This document shows positions 1 through 8,609 of a stretch of 64,000 nt of DNA, one piece after another. Source of the DNA: Paeniglutamicibacter terrestris. Lineage in GTDB: Bacteria; Actinomycetota; Actinomycetes; Actinomycetales; Micrococcaceae. Within the stretch, counting starts at the first letter, position 1; the number at the start of each line of letters is the position of its first letter. The position numbers were made by a program, and so were the translations under genes. Location of the stretch: positions 1 through 64,000 of the forward strand of contig NZ_JAAWVT010000011.1 of assembly GCF_012271785.1 (NCBI RefSeq). Direction: 5' to 3'. The notes beneath the pieces are model-generated. The model had not been told where the DNA came from, did no database searches, and saw only the letters and a list, made by a program, of their open reading frames with translations.

Positions 1-31
1 TCTACCCACCCAGCTAGATAGCCCTCACCTT

Positions 32-63
32 GGTTTAGATTCCTCGAGGTTTAGGTTCCTCGA
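32..63. repeat. Tandem 16-bp direct repeat
   Basis: Two adjacent 16-bp copies (32-47 and 48-63) of GGTTTAGrTTCCTCGA differ at one base (A39/G55). They lie in non-coding DNA about 120 bp upstream of the first promoter. They could be a regulator site or a chance duplication; nothing else in the first 180 bases is recognisable. Confidence 0.6.
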
Positions 64-183
64 GCGCATATGGCGATCCCGAGACGGCACTTTCTCGCTA
101 CCTCACACTCTCGCTTAGGCCCAGATTATTTACGAAAATTACCAGTCGCGGCCGCTTTCTTCGAGAAATTCACGCAAATGTCC

Positions 184-211
184 TTGTATCGCTACCTACA
201 GTGCCTAAAAT
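184..211 (+). promoter_or_regulatory. Candidate promoter of the MT0933-type gene
   Basis: TTGTAT (184-189) and TAAAAT (206-211) are separated by 16 bp. They resemble -35 and -10 boxes of the principal sigma factor, about 50 bp before the start at 263. Called by eye only. Confidence 0.45.
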
Positions 212-262
212 GATGTCTAGGCGGGGCGGTTATTGCCCCCATTAGTGAAGAGGAGGTGCCTT

Positions 263-484
263 TTGTCTATTTTTGACGACCTAAAGGGCAAGGCCGAAGG
301 ACTCAAGGAGAAGGCTGCAGAGCTGATCCAGGAGAACTCGGGCAAGATTGGTGAGGCCATTGACAACGCTGGCGACTTCATCGACGAAAAGACCGGTGGC
401 AAGTTCGCCGAGCACGTCGATAAGGTTCAGGACGGCGCCAAGGGTTTCGTTGACAAGGGCAAAGACGGAAATCCAACCGTCTAA
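263..484 (+). CDS. MT0933/Rv0909-like small antitoxin-family protein
   Basis: A 73-residue acidic and lysine-rich protein with the layout of the MT0933_antitox family. It has an N-terminal DLKGKAEGLKEKA helix, a central AIDNAGDFIDEKTGGKF motif and a repeat-like VDKVQDGAKGFVDKG tail. The start is a TTG at 263, because AGGAGG (251-256) sits 6 nt upstream; the in-frame codon at 233 has no ribosome site. The family is named after a proposed mycobacterial toxin-antitoxin pair. No toxin gene is adjacent here: the next gene is a membrane carrier. The helical, LEA-like composition may point to a general or stress role rather than antitoxin function. Family assignment is fairly sure, function is not. 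Confidence 0.75.
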   Translation: MSIFDDLKGKAEGLKEKAAELIQENSGKIGEAIDNAGDFIDEKTGGKFAEHVDKVQDGAKGFVDKGKDGNPTV

Positions 485-529
485 CCTCTAACGATTCACT
501 AGGACTCCTGCCCTAGGTACGACAATACG

Positions 530-563
530 GGTGCTGGTACTGCCGCGAGGCAGGACCAGCACC
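530..563 (+). terminator. Hairpin terminator after the MT0933-type gene
   Basis: GGTGCTGGT (530-538) pairs perfectly with ACCAGCACC (555-563). Inside it, TGCC and GGCA close a GCGA tetraloop, with a 2x2 internal mismatch between. Only TGTCGTTT follows, so the U-tract is weak. Confidence 0.6.
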
Positions 564-588
564 TGTCGTTTAAAGAAAGCTAGCCACC

Positions 589-1785
589 GTGACTCTCCCC
601 CCTGTATCACTGTCGCCACAACGGCCGCCTCTTGTGCAGCCGATCGTGGCGGGTCTCATCACCGCACTGGTCGGTTACACCGCATCATTTGCCGTGGTTC
701 TCACCGGACTCAAAGCGGTTGGAGCGACCGACTCCCAAGCAGCCTCGGGACTCTTCGCATTAACCATCGCACTTGCCATCTGCGCTTTCGCTCTGGCCTG
801 GTTTACCCGCCGACCCATCACCACGGCTTGGTCAACTCCCGGGGCTGCCTTACTAGCCGGATCCGCGGCCCTGAATTTCGGGTGGAACGAAGCGGTTGGC
901 GCCTTCATCATGACCGGCCTGCTGATCGCTGCCACCGGTGCCATCCCTTGGTTGGGGAAGATCCTCGCCTCTATCCCCGTCCCGCTGGCCCAAGCCATGC
1001 TCGCCGGCGTTTTGCTCAAGCTCTGCCTGGCACCCTTCGTGGCGTTGTCTACAATCCCGCTGTACGTCGCTCCCATCATCGTCATATGGCTCGTGTTTCT
1101 ACGTCTAAGCCCTCGATGGGCAGTTCCAGCAGCCATGGGAGCGGCATTGGGGATCGCAGGATTCACCATGGCGCAAAGCGGCAACGTGGTGAGCGCCCAT
1201 GAGCTGTTGCCGACTCTCGAATTCACTGTTCCAACATTTACGGTGGCGGCCTTCAGCGGCATAACTCTGCCACTATTTGTGGTCACAATGGCCTCACAAA
1301 ATGTTCCCGGTGTGGCGGTCCTGGCCAGCTTTAACTACGAAACACCGTGGCGTTCCTCCATGTTGGCCACCGGACTTGGTTCATCGGTGGCGGCACTTTT
1401 TGGTGGTCACGCCATCAATCTAGCGGCAATATCTGCAGCCCTTGCCGCGGGTGAGGAGGCCGGAGCTGACCGTTCACGCCGCTGGATTGCAGCAGCTTCG
1501 TCAGCAGTTTTCTACATCCTTCTAGGACTAGCTTCGGCATCTATCACCGCCCTTGCCACTGCCAGCCCGGAGGGCTTATTGGAGGCAGCCGCAGGATTGG
1601 CCCTGTTTGCCACGTTAGGAGCCTCGGCTTCTTCGGCGCTATCTGACCCACGCAGCAGAATGAGCTCGCTGGTGGCATTCCTGATTGCCGGTTCCGGGTT
1701 GAGCTTTGCGGGGATCGGCGGCGCGTTCTGGGCGTTGCTTACAGGTCTCGGCCTACGTCTGCTGCTGGAACGCAAAATGCCCTAG
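589..1785 (+). CDS. benE: BenE-family benzoate/proton symporter-like carrier
   Basis: A 398-residue, very hydrophobic protein with about 11-12 predicted membrane helices and almost no soluble tail. The N-terminal half carries BenE features: a TTAWSTPGAALLAGS segment near residue 80, then helices rich in Gly and Ala. The C-terminal part (VTMASQNVPGVAVLASF, then FGGHAINLAAISAAL) matches the second half of that family. BenE proteins import benzoate with protons in degraders such as Acinetobacter. No benzoate-catabolic genes are nearby, so the substrate here could be another aromatic acid or is unknown. The start is GTG at 589; no strong ribosome site is visible. Confidence 0.8.
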   Translation: MTLPPVSLSPQRPPLVQPIVAGLITALVGYTASFAVVLTGLKAVGATDSQAASGLFALTIALAICAFALAWFTRRPITTAWSTPGAALLAGSAALNFGWNEAVGAFIMTGLLIAATGAIPWLGKILASIPVPLAQAMLAGVLLKLCLAPFVALSTIPLYVAPIIVIWLVFLRLSPRWAVPAAMGAALGIAGFTMAQSGNVVSAHELLPTLEFTVPTFTVAAFSGITLPLFVVTMASQNVPGVAVLASFNYETPWRSSMLATGLGSSVAALFGGHAINLAAISAALAAGEEAGADRSRRWIAAASSAVFYILLGLASASITALATASPEGLLEAAAGLALFATLGASASSALSDPRSRMSSLVAFLIAGSGLSFAGIGGAFWALLTGLGLRLLLERKMP

Positions 1786-1800
1786 ATTTCTGTTCATCTC

Positions 1801-1880
1801 AAAAAACAACGAGGCCGCGTCGACTCTCCTTCCCCACCTAACTACGGGTGAAAGCGGGGATGGAGCTGTCGGCGCGGCCT
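1801..1880 (-). terminator. Terminator of zapE (minus strand)
   Basis: AGGCCGCGTCGAC (1812-1824) pairs with GTCGGCGCGGCCT (1868-1880) with one mismatch. Shorter CTCC/GGAG and CCCC/GGGG pairings extend the stem inward. Read on the minus strand, the hairpin follows the zapE stop and runs into GTTGTTTTTT. It may also slow convergent read-through from benE. Confidence 0.75.
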
Positions 1881-1894
1881 TGAATATGTGTTCT

Positions 1895-2932
1895 TTAGAG
1901 AGCAGGGTCCCCGGTCTGGCCTTCACGGGCCAGTGCGGTGAGGCGGGAAACCGCACGGAAGTACTTCTTTTGATATCCGCCCGCCATCATTTCCGCGGTG
2001 AAAAGCTCGCTGAACGGCTTTCCTGAGGCAACGATCGGTACATCCTTGTCGTAAAGTCGGTCAGCCAAAACAACAAAGCGCAGTGCTACTGCCTGCTCGG
2101 TGATGGTTTCAACGTTGTGCAGGACCAAGACGTCGGTCTCGGACAGCAAGGCGCGGTAGCGGCTGGGGTGGACCTTGGAGATGTGGGCCACCAGATCCGA
2201 GAAGTCATCAATCGCGAAGGTTTTATCTCCGTAGCGTTCCATGGCGAATTCCTCAATGGCCTCATCGGCCACGGGAACCGGCGCGTCAGGAAGTCCGCGG
2301 TGGCGGAAGTCAACGCCGTCCACGCGGTGAACGTCGAATTGTTCGGAAAGCACCTTGATCTCGCGTTGGAAGTCCATGGCCGCAAAGCGGCCCTCACCCA
2401 AGGCACCGGGAAGGGTGTTGGACGTTGCGGCGATTTTCACACCGGCGTCGGAAAGCTCGCGCATGAGGCGAGACATCAGAACGGTGTCTCCCGGATCATC
2501 GAGTTCGAACTCATCGATGCAGACCAGCGAGTAGGTGCTCAGGACCTCAACGGTCTGGCGGAAAGACAGTGCGCCAACGAGGTTGGTGTACTCCACAAAG
2601 GTGCCAAAGGCCTTACGGCCCGGTGCCAGGTGCCACAGCGATGCCAAGAGGTGAGTCTTGCCAACACCGAAACCGCCATCAAGGTACATGCCCGACTTTT
2701 CGACCTTCTTCTTACCGAAGAGGCTCGACAGGAATCCGCCCTTGGATTTGCCGATCGTCGAGGCAAAGTGCTGAAGCTTAGTGACTGCTTCCGCCTGCGT
2801 CGGCCAAGCCGGATCCGGACGGTAGGTGTTGAAGGAAACCTCGCCGAACCGGTAGGACGGATGGAAGCCGGCCAGAAGATCGTCAAGGGAGACCGTTGGT
2901 GTTCGTTGGGAAAGATGCGTAATCGTGGCCAT
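1895..2932 (-). CDS. zapE: ZapE/AFG1-family cell-division ATPase
   Basis: A 345-residue P-loop NTPase of the AFG1/ZapE family. The Walker A motif GGFGVGKTH lies near residue 87 and the Walker B motif LVCIDEFELDDPGD near 137. A sensor-like ATSNTLP follows near 170, and the C-terminus ends with the family's RLTALAREGQ-type segment. In E. coli, ZapE associates with FtsZ during division under stress; the mitochondrial homologue acts in protein quality control. It is transcribed alone, convergent with benE and divergent from the sulfurtransferase. The role in actinobacteria is inferred from the family. Confidence 0.88.
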   Translation of the reverse strand: MATITHLSQRTPTVSLDDLLAGFHPSYRFGEVSFNTYRPDPAWPTQAEAVTKLQHFASTIGKSKGGFLSSLFGKKKVEKSGMYLDGGFGVGKTHLLASLWHLAPGRKAFGTFVEYTNLVGALSFRQTVEVLSTYSLVCIDEFELDDPGDTVLMSRLMRELSDAGVKIAATSNTLPGALGEGRFAAMDFQREIKVLSEQFDVHRVDGVDFRHRGLPDAPVPVADEAIEEFAMERYGDKTFAIDDFSDLVAHISKVHPSRYRALLSETDVLVLHNVETITEQAVALRFVVLADRLYDKDVPIVASGKPFSELFTAEMMAGGYQKKYFRAVSRLTALAREGQTGDPAL

Positions 2933-3203
2933 ACGGCGAAACGGTCCTTAGGTCTTCGAAAAGGTGGCGGTGGTGCGTTGGCGGCGCAAAGACACGCCTC
3001 GGTCATTTTATGCCCAGACCTCAACCATCCCCTAAATGAGCGTCGGAGTGCACGCGGGCGAGCTGCTTACTTCCACCCCGCTCTGGACGCTGGGAGCGAA
3101 ATATGGCGTTGCATAACCTCCGAGCGCTGTGCCGGGCCACCCGGATGGCTAGGCTTGAAGCAGCACTATCCCCCAAACTTTCTTGTTGTGAGGTCAAATC
3201 ATC

Positions 3204-4112
3204 ATGAGCCTGCCCATCGACTCCAATCCGTCCTTCTCCGACTATGCCCATCCAGAACGGCTGGTCTCCACCGATTGGCTGGCGGAGAATCTGTCCACGG
3301 CGAATCTGGTGATCCTCGAATCCAATGAAGACATCCTGTTATACGACATGGGTCATATCCCCGGTGCCGTAAAGGTTGACTGGCACACCGAGCTCAACGA
3401 CGAAGACACCCGCGACTATGTTGACGGTGCAGGCTTCGCCGCATTGATGGCAGCCAAGGGCATCACCCGTGAGTCCACCGTGGTTATTTACGGCGACAAA
3501 TCCAACTGGTGGGCAGCCTATGCGCTCTGGGTCTTCACCTTGTTCGGCCACGAAGATGTGCGCCTGCTCGACGGTGGCCGCGACAAGTGGATTGCCGAGG
3601 GACGCGAGATCACTCGCGACAAGCCCACCACCACCGCGAGCAGCTACCCGGTCATCGAGCGTGATGACACTCTCATCCGCGCATTCCTGCCCCAGGTGTT
3701 CGAGCACTTCGGCAAGCCCATGATCGACGTGCGCTCATCGGAGGAATACACCGGCGAGCGCACACACATGCCTGCCTACCCGGAAGAAGGCACCTTGCGC
3801 GGCGGACACATTCCCTCCGCTGCGTCCGTGCCCTGGGCCAAGGCCGCTGCGGAGGACGGGACCTTCAAGTCCCGCGCCGAGCTCGAAGCGATCTACCTAG
3901 GCGAAGCTGGCCTGACCCCCGGTGATGATGTGATCGCTTATTGCCGGATCGGCGAGCGCTCCAGTCACACCTGGTTTGCCCTGCAGTTCCTGCTCGGTTT
4001 CGAAAACGTACGCAACTACGACGGTTCCTGGACCGAGTGGGGCAATGCCGTTCGTGTCCCGATCGTGAAGGGTATCGAACCCGGAGCCGTACCCACAGGA
4101 TACGGAGCCTAG
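3204..4112 (+). CDS. sseA: Two-domain sulfurtransferase (rhodanese family)
   Basis: This 302-residue protein has two rhodanese domains, at about 20-150 and 170-290. The C-terminal domain carries the active loop CRIGERS with the catalytic Cys at residue 247. The N-terminal copy lacks a comparable cysteine, which is normal for tandem rhodaneses. Such enzymes move a sulfane sulfur from thiosulfate or mercaptopyruvate to an acceptor via a persulfide. The ATG at 3204 is preceded by GAGG at a workable distance. A SufE gene begins 4 nt after the stop, so the two are almost certainly one operon and may share sulfur. The choice between thiosulfate and 3-mercaptopyruvate cannot be made by eye; the gene symbol is tentative. 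Confidence 0.88.
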   Translation: MSLPIDSNPSFSDYAHPERLVSTDWLAENLSTANLVILESNEDILLYDMGHIPGAVKVDWHTELNDEDTRDYVDGAGFAALMAAKGITRESTVVIYGDKSNWWAAYALWVFTLFGHEDVRLLDGGRDKWIAEGREITRDKPTTTASSYPVIERDDTLIRAFLPQVFEHFGKPMIDVRSSEEYTGERTHMPAYPEEGTLRGGHIPSAASVPWAKAAAEDGTFKSRAELEAIYLGEAGLTPGDDVIAYCRIGERSSHTWFALQFLLGFENVRNYDGSWTEWGNAVRVPIVKGIEPGAVPTGYGA

Positions 4113-4116
4113 GATC

Positions 4117-4566
4117 ATGAGCGAGCTGCCAGCAGCCCTTGCGGAGATCGTTGAGGACTTTCAGGCTGTCACCGAACCGGATCGATTGCAGCTATTGCTG
4201 GAGTTCTCCGAGGAGTTGCCCGAACTTCCGGCGCGTTTGGCCGATCACCCCGATCTGCTCGAACAGGTCGTTGAATGCCAGACGCCGCTGTTCCTGACCA
4301 TCGAGGTCGAACCTGCCGGAGATCGTCGTGTCTCACTGTTCTTCTCCGCTCCCCCGCAGGCACCGACCACGCGCGGTTTTGCCTCGGTGCTTCATCAGGG
4401 TCTTGATGGGCTTCCGGCCGCGGCGGTATTGGCCGTCCCCGATGACATGCCCAATCAGCTTGGACTCACCCGTGCGCTGACGCCATTGCGTTTGCGCGGC
4501 ATGAGCGCGATGCTTGGACGCATTAAGCGTCAAGTTTCGGAGCGCGTCGAAGCCCCGGCCAGCTAG
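4117..4566 (+). CDS. sufE: SufE-family cysteine-desulfuration protein
   Basis: A 149-residue SufE fold: N-terminal helices [11 protein letters not shown] and [13 protein letters not shown], then the sulfur-accepting cysteine at residue 54 in [10 protein letters not shown], and a helical C-terminus. SufE takes a persulfide from a cysteine desulfurase and passes it on for Fe-S cluster assembly. Here it follows the rhodanese gene by only 4 nt, with no desulfurase (SufS) in the window. The partner may therefore be the rhodanese itself, or a SufS encoded elsewhere. Confidence 0.85.
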   Translation: MSELPAALAEIVEDFQAVTEPDRLQLLLEFSEELPELPARLADHPDLLEQVVECQTPLFLTIEVEPAGDRRVSLFFSAPPQAPTTRGFASVLHQGLDGLPAAAVLAVPDDMPNQLGLTRALTPLRLRGMSAMLGRIKRQVSERVEAPAS

Positions 4567-4644
4567 TTACCTCCGGCACAGCGGTATCGGGCGTCGGGTC
4601 ACTCCGGCGCCCATCCGCGTTAAGCAAGGAATCTGAACCCCGAA

Positions 4645-5151
4645 ATGTCTAAGAAGAAGAGCGCCTCTGCGGCCAGTACCCCGGCGACCACGGTATTGGA
4701 TCGGGCGGCGGTGAACTACTCACTACACCCCTATACCCATGACAAGGCGGCGGAGAGCTTCGGACTCGAAGCCGCCGAAGCTCTCGGGGTTGCCCCGCAG
4801 CGGGTGTTCAAGACCCTGCTGGTAGCCACCGGGGCTTCGGGAGCCGGGGCCCTGGCCGTTGGCATCGTTCCGGTGAACCGACACCTCGATCTCAAGGCCA
4901 TGGCCAGTGCACTGGGTGCGAAGAAGGTGGAAATGGCCGATCCCGCAGCGGCCGAACGGCGCACCGGATATGTTCTCGGTGGCATTTCACCGCTGGGGCA
5001 GCGCAATCCCTCACGCACGGTAATGGATGCCAGCGCCCTGGACTTTGCCACGGTTTTTGTCTCCGGTGGACACCGGGGGCTGGACATCGAACTGTCGCCG
5101 TCCGATTTACAGCGGCTCACCGAGGCGCTCATCGCCCCCATCGGCCACTGA
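4645..5151 (+). CDS. ybaK: YbaK/EbsC-type Cys-tRNA(Pro) deacylase
   Basis: A 168-residue protein of the YbaK/EbsC branch of the aminoacyl-tRNA editing superfamily. These enzymes hydrolyse Cys-tRNA(Pro) made in error by prolyl-tRNA synthetase. Family segments include VFKTLLV near residue 54, VPVNRHLDLKAMASALG near 76, GYVLGGISPLGQR near 110 and the C-terminal SGGHRGLDIELSPSDL near 140. AAGGA lies about 13 nt before the ATG. It lies in the same direction as sufE, 79 nt downstream, and may have its own start of transcription. Confidence 0.9.
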   Translation: MSKKKSASAASTPATTVLDRAAVNYSLHPYTHDKAAESFGLEAAEALGVAPQRVFKTLLVATGASGAGALAVGIVPVNRHLDLKAMASALGAKKVEMADPAAAERRTGYVLGGISPLGQRNPSRTVMDASALDFATVFVSGGHRGLDIELSPSDLQRLTEALIAPIGH

Positions 5152-5170
5152 GTTGTTGGCCCCGGCGCGC

Positions 5171-6418
5171 TCAGTCCCCGGGGCGCGGTGCATTCAGCAC
5201 CCCATGCAGGAATGACTCCACTTCTGATTCCCAGCGCTGCGGGTCAACATTCCATTCGCGGGTGTGTCCCGCACGGGTGAAGCGTGAGAGCCCCACCAGC
5301 TGGGGGTTGAGTTCGGCAAGTTGTTCGGAGGGGCCGATCGGGACGAAGTCATCGTCCTCGCTGTGCAGAATCAGGGTGGGCATCCGCAACTGGTCATGGC
5401 GCTCCACCCAGTTCAGGATCTTCAGGTCCAGTGGTGCTGCCAGCCCCGTCATCCAGCGTCCGGCCTTATGGGCCAGGAGCCACTGCCCCAACCTGCCCAC
5501 AGCCTCCGGGATGCGGTTGAGTTTCGCTTGGTGGGAGAGCACATCGATCCAGTTGATCACCGGTCCATCAAGTACCAGTGCGCCGATCTTGAGCGCGTGT
5601 GTTGATTTGTCGGCCACCTGCAGCGCGATGGCGCCACCCATGGACCAGCCGATAAGCACAATCTCCTTAGCTCCGGCATTAATCGCGTAGTCGATGGCCG
5701 CCTCGATGTCTGGCCATTCCGTGGCGCCGAGCCCATACCGGCCGTCCACCGCTGCCGGTGCCACCCCATCATTACGGTAGGAGACGAGCAGAGCACTCAG
5801 CCCCAGCCGGCGCAAGAGTGGTAGGGCCCGAAGCCCCTCCTTGCGATTGGCTCCGCGGCCGTGCACACAAATGGCCCAGGTATCTGCGTTGTGCTCCCCC
5901 GGAACAAACCAGGCCGGAGCCATGCCACCGAGGATGGGGATGTTGACCTCGTCGTATTCCGCACCCAAATCAGCCGGAGAATCGTAGACGATGCCAGATA
6001 GCCTGCCCCGCACCGCGGTCGACAGGTCCCCGAAGTACACCTTTTCTACCGATCGAGTGACGGTGCCGTCACCCGGTCGATATCCCTTGGGTTCTCCCAG
6101 TCGCGCGTGTCCGGTATCGGCGGAAAAGAGCAGTGAATAGCGGCCCGGTGCCGAGGATTCCTTGTCCGCCGATACGATCACGTCGTGTCCGGCTTCTGTG
6201 GGTACCAGGGCCAGGATTTCTATGTCCTGGTGCGGGACGGCATCGGGCGTGACCACCCTGCGGGCGAAATACGCTCCGAGGGCAGAAACGCTGCCAGCAA
6301 AGACCGATCCGGCCGCGGCCCCGGCTCCAACTCCAAGAAGCACCCAACTCAGGTGCTTGCCCGCTGAGCGGGCGCGTGGGGAATTCGGAGAAAGTTTTTG
6401 CTTCATGCCAACCATCAT
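5171..6418 (-). CDS. Membrane-anchored alpha/beta hydrolase
   Basis: A 415-residue hydrolase. One hydrophobic segment at about residues 23-50, after a basic N-terminus, should be a signal anchor. The catalytic domain shows an oxyanion-type CVHGRGANRKEG (about 184-195), the nucleophile elbow GWSMGG with Ser259, an acid in LHSEDDDFVPIG and the His in RAGHTREW. The family includes esterases, lipases and peptidases; substrate unknown. The reading frame starts at ATG 6418, with a third in-frame ATG at 6406, and neither has a clear ribosome site. It is convergent with ybaK and divergent from msrB. Confidence 0.82.
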   Translation of the reverse strand: MMVGMKQKLSPNSPRARSAGKHLSWVLLGVGAGAAAGSVFAGSVSALGAYFARRVVTPDAVPHQDIEILALVPTEAGHDVIVSADKESSAPGRYSLLFSADTGHARLGEPKGYRPGDGTVTRSVEKVYFGDLSTAVRGRLSGIVYDSPADLGAEYDEVNIPILGGMAPAWFVPGEHNADTWAICVHGRGANRKEGLRALPLLRRLGLSALLVSYRNDGVAPAAVDGRYGLGATEWPDIEAAIDYAINAGAKEIVLIGWSMGGAIALQVADKSTHALKIGALVLDGPVINWIDVLSHQAKLNRIPEAVGRLGQWLLAHKAGRWMTGLAAPLDLKILNWVERHDQLRMPTLILHSEDDDFVPIGPSEQLAELNPQLVGLSRFTRAGHTREWNVDPQRWESEVESFLHGVLNAPRPGD

Positions 6419-6527
6419 CGCAAAGAAACCCCATCCATCGTGGGCTTTGACTCGGAGGACTTTCTACTTTCCGTCATCCAATGGGATTTTCGGGAATGAG
6501 CGCGCCGCGGCCGGTGTTGTGCGTTGT

Positions 6528-6968
6528 GTGAGCGAAAACCAGACCCCCGAGTCAGTACCCACCTCACGTTCCTCGAACGTGACCAAGACCAATGAGCAGT
6601 GGCGCAGCGAAATGACCGCCGACGAGTTTCGGGTGATGCGCCAGGCCGGCACCGAGGCTCCCTTCAGTGGCGAGTATTGGGACACCACCACAGCGGGTGT
6701 CTACGAGTGCCGAGCCTGCGGCGAAGAACTCTTCACGTCCAACGCCAAGTTTGACGCTGGCTGCGGTTGGCCCTCGTTCTTCGCACCGTTGGCAGAGGAA
6801 CGGGTGAGGTACATCCGCGATTCGTCGATGGGGATGGTTCGTGTCGAGGTGCGTTGCGCTTCCTGCGATTCACATCTTGGTCACGTCTTCGAAGGTGAAG
6901 GATTTAATACTCCAACCGACCAGCGTTTCTGCATGAATTCGGTCTCGCTGAGGCTCAAGAACCTCTGA
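6528..6968 (+). CDS. msrB: Peptide-methionine (R)-S-oxide reductase MsrB
   Basis: This protein reduces methionine R-sulfoxide in damaged proteins. It carries two zinc CxxC motifs (ECRACGE and RCASCDSHLGHVFEG), the GCGWPSFF signature and the catalytic cysteine at residue 135 in RFCMNSVSL. With GTG 6528 as start it has 146 residues, normal for a free-standing MsrB. A longer frame reaches back to 6162 but overlaps the divergent hydrolase and has no family similarity. The ribosome site is weak, so another nearby GTG (6519) is possible. Confidence 0.9.
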   Translation: MSENQTPESVPTSRSSNVTKTNEQWRSEMTADEFRVMRQAGTEAPFSGEYWDTTTAGVYECRACGEELFTSNAKFDAGCGWPSFFAPLAEERVRYIRDSSMGMVRVEVRCASCDSHLGHVFEGEGFNTPTDQRFCMNSVSLRLKNL

Positions 6969-6985
6969 TCCGTTCGGTGTTCGTG

Positions 6986-7025
6986 GCTCGGTGCCGGGGA
7001 TGCGCGTGGTGCCCCGGAACCGAGC
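6986..7025 (+). terminator. Hairpin terminator after msrB
   Basis: GCTCGGT (6986-6992) plus CCGGGG (6994-6999) pair with CCCCGG (7012-7017) plus ACCGAGC (7019-7025), with one facing mismatch. The stem begins 18 nt after the msrB stop and is followed by ATTCCTTCT. Confidence 0.65.
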
Positions 7026-7193
7026 ATTCCTTCTACTCGTACCTTGATGCCTCAGCCACGGCCCATGCAACAGGGTTGCTAATGCTTGCGGTGATAATCG
7101 ATCAGCAATCATTGCCCATAGCTACGCTGGAAACAACAACAGCCCGCAGTAACAGGCGGCGCTTCCAGCAGTACCGAAATGGGGTATACCGAA

Positions 7194-8567
7194 ATGTCAC
7201 ACGCAACTCTTCCCAAGCCACTCTCGAATTCAGAGCTCATCGTCACCGAATCTTGGCTGACACTGAAGGCGGCAGCAACCACGTTCCAGGGACTCCAGGG
7301 ACAGGACGGCTCGGTACCCGAAGAAGCTGACAAATCTCACGCCACGGAACTGCTGAACGTCATTGCCGATTCGATCCGAAATCTAGCTCCGCACTTTGAG
7401 CACGACGCCGCCTACCTCACCGCCCTGGTGAGCGATCTTGAGGCCTGGTCGGCTTCCGGATTCGGTGTCCCTGACTTCCTAGACTCGCTGCTGGCCTTCA
7501 CCCCTCAGCTCGCACGCATTGACGGCCTGCGTCACCTGGTACTTTTCCCGATGTACACGCAGAACGGTTCCACCGACCGACTGCTCGAAGCGGTACTCAT
7601 CGAGGTCATCTGGCCCGATTTCATCGGCACCTTGGAAGCCGGGGACTACAGCAACAAGCTTTTTGTTCCGCTGCGATTCCTGGACTTCACCCCCGGCTAT
7701 GACACCAATTCCGCGGTACTCTTCCCCGAGTCCGTGGCCATCCGTGAAACCCCGTCCTTCACCTGGGGCGCCATCTTCCAGGATCGCGAGGCCGCGCGCT
7801 TCCGCCGCGTGCTGAAGGAAGCTTCGAACATCACCAACCTCGAACTCCCCGCCGACGCGGCTGCCATGCTCACCGATCAGTCACTGACCGAAGAGACCTT
7901 CGTGATGTGGGACCTGATCCACGACCGGACGCACATGCGTGGCGATCTGCCCTTTGACCCCTTCATGATCAAGCAGCGTATGCCCTTCTTCCTGTACTCG
8001 CTCGAGGAACTGCGCTGCGATCTGACGGCCTTCCGCGAATCGGTCAAAATCTCCCGCGACGAGGCGCACGATCCCATCACCCGTCAGCACGCCAAGCTCG
8101 TCCAGTATGCGGTCATCTTCGACAGGATTTTCCGCTTCGCCATTACCGGAACGCGCACCCGCAACTACGACGCCGTGGGTGGACAGTTACTCTTTGCCTG
8201 GATGCACCAGCACCACGTGCTCCACTGGACGGACACCAAGTTGAGCATCGACTGGGATCTGGTCCCGGAGGTCGTGTGCGCCCTGGGTGATTCCATCGAC
8301 GAGCTCTACTGGCGCTCCATCGACCGCCCGAAGATCTCTCACTGGTTGGCAGCCTACGAGCTGGTCTCCACCACCCTGACCCCGCACCCCGCCTCTACCT
8401 GGGCCAAGGGCCCGGACGCCCTGCCGCTGAACGCGCCCCTGCGTGAAATGACCGATCAGGTGATGGACGACGAATTCCCCCTCTCGATGTTCTACGAGGC
8501 CCTGAGCAAGAAGATGCGCCCGATCATCGAGTCCACCGTGGGTATTACCGGCACCTCCAGCATCTAA
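7194..8567 (+). CDS. DUF6421-family protein
   Basis: A 457-residue soluble protein of the actinobacterial DUF6421 family (recognised from memory). It has no signal peptide or membrane segment. A striking cluster of possible metal ligands is HDRTH (His243, Asp244, His247), then MRGD, then EELRCDL with Glu271, Glu272 and Asp276. This recalls a zinc-peptidase HExxH helix with a downstream acidic ligand, but with Asp in place of Glu, so a metal-dependent activity is only a guess. ATG 7194 is preferred because GGGG lies 9 nt upstream; ATG 7179 has no ribosome site. An SDR and a threonine aldolase follow in the same direction (spacers 42 and 53 nt), suggesting a shared pathway. Confidence 0.75.
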   Translation: MSHATLPKPLSNSELIVTESWLTLKAAATTFQGLQGQDGSVPEEADKSHATELLNVIADSIRNLAPHFEHDAAYLTALVSDLEAWSASGFGVPDFLDSLLAFTPQLARIDGLRHLVLFPMYTQNGSTDRLLEAVLIEVIWPDFIGTLEAGDYSNKLFVPLRFLDFTPGYDTNSAVLFPESVAIRETPSFTWGAIFQDREAARFRRVLKEASNITNLELPADAAAMLTDQSLTEETFVMWDLIHDRTHMRGDLPFDPFMIKQRMPFFLYSLEELRCDLTAFRESVKISRDEAHDPITRQHAKLVQYAVIFDRIFRFAITGTRTRNYDAVGGQLLFAWMHQHHVLHWTDTKLSIDWDLVPEVVCALGDSIDELYWRSIDRPKISHWLAAYELVSTTLTPHPASTWAKGPDALPLNAPLREMTDQVMDDEFPLSMFYEALSKKMRPIIESTVGITGTSSI

Positions 8568-8596
8568 ATACCCATCTCAATCCCTGAAACGAGCGA

Positions 8597-8602
8597 TAGA
8601 AT
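8597..8602 (+). promoter_or_regulatory. -10 box of a leaderless SDR transcript
   Basis: TAGAAT ends 7 nt before the ATG at 8610, and no ribosome site precedes that ATG. This geometry puts the transcription start at or next to the A of the start codon. No good -35 is visible. Confidence 0.5.
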
Positions 8603-8609
8603 AACTTCC

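Noticed and set aside
263-484. Complete toxin-antitoxin module
   Set aside because: The MT0933-type protein has no neighbouring toxin gene; the next gene is a BenE-type carrier.
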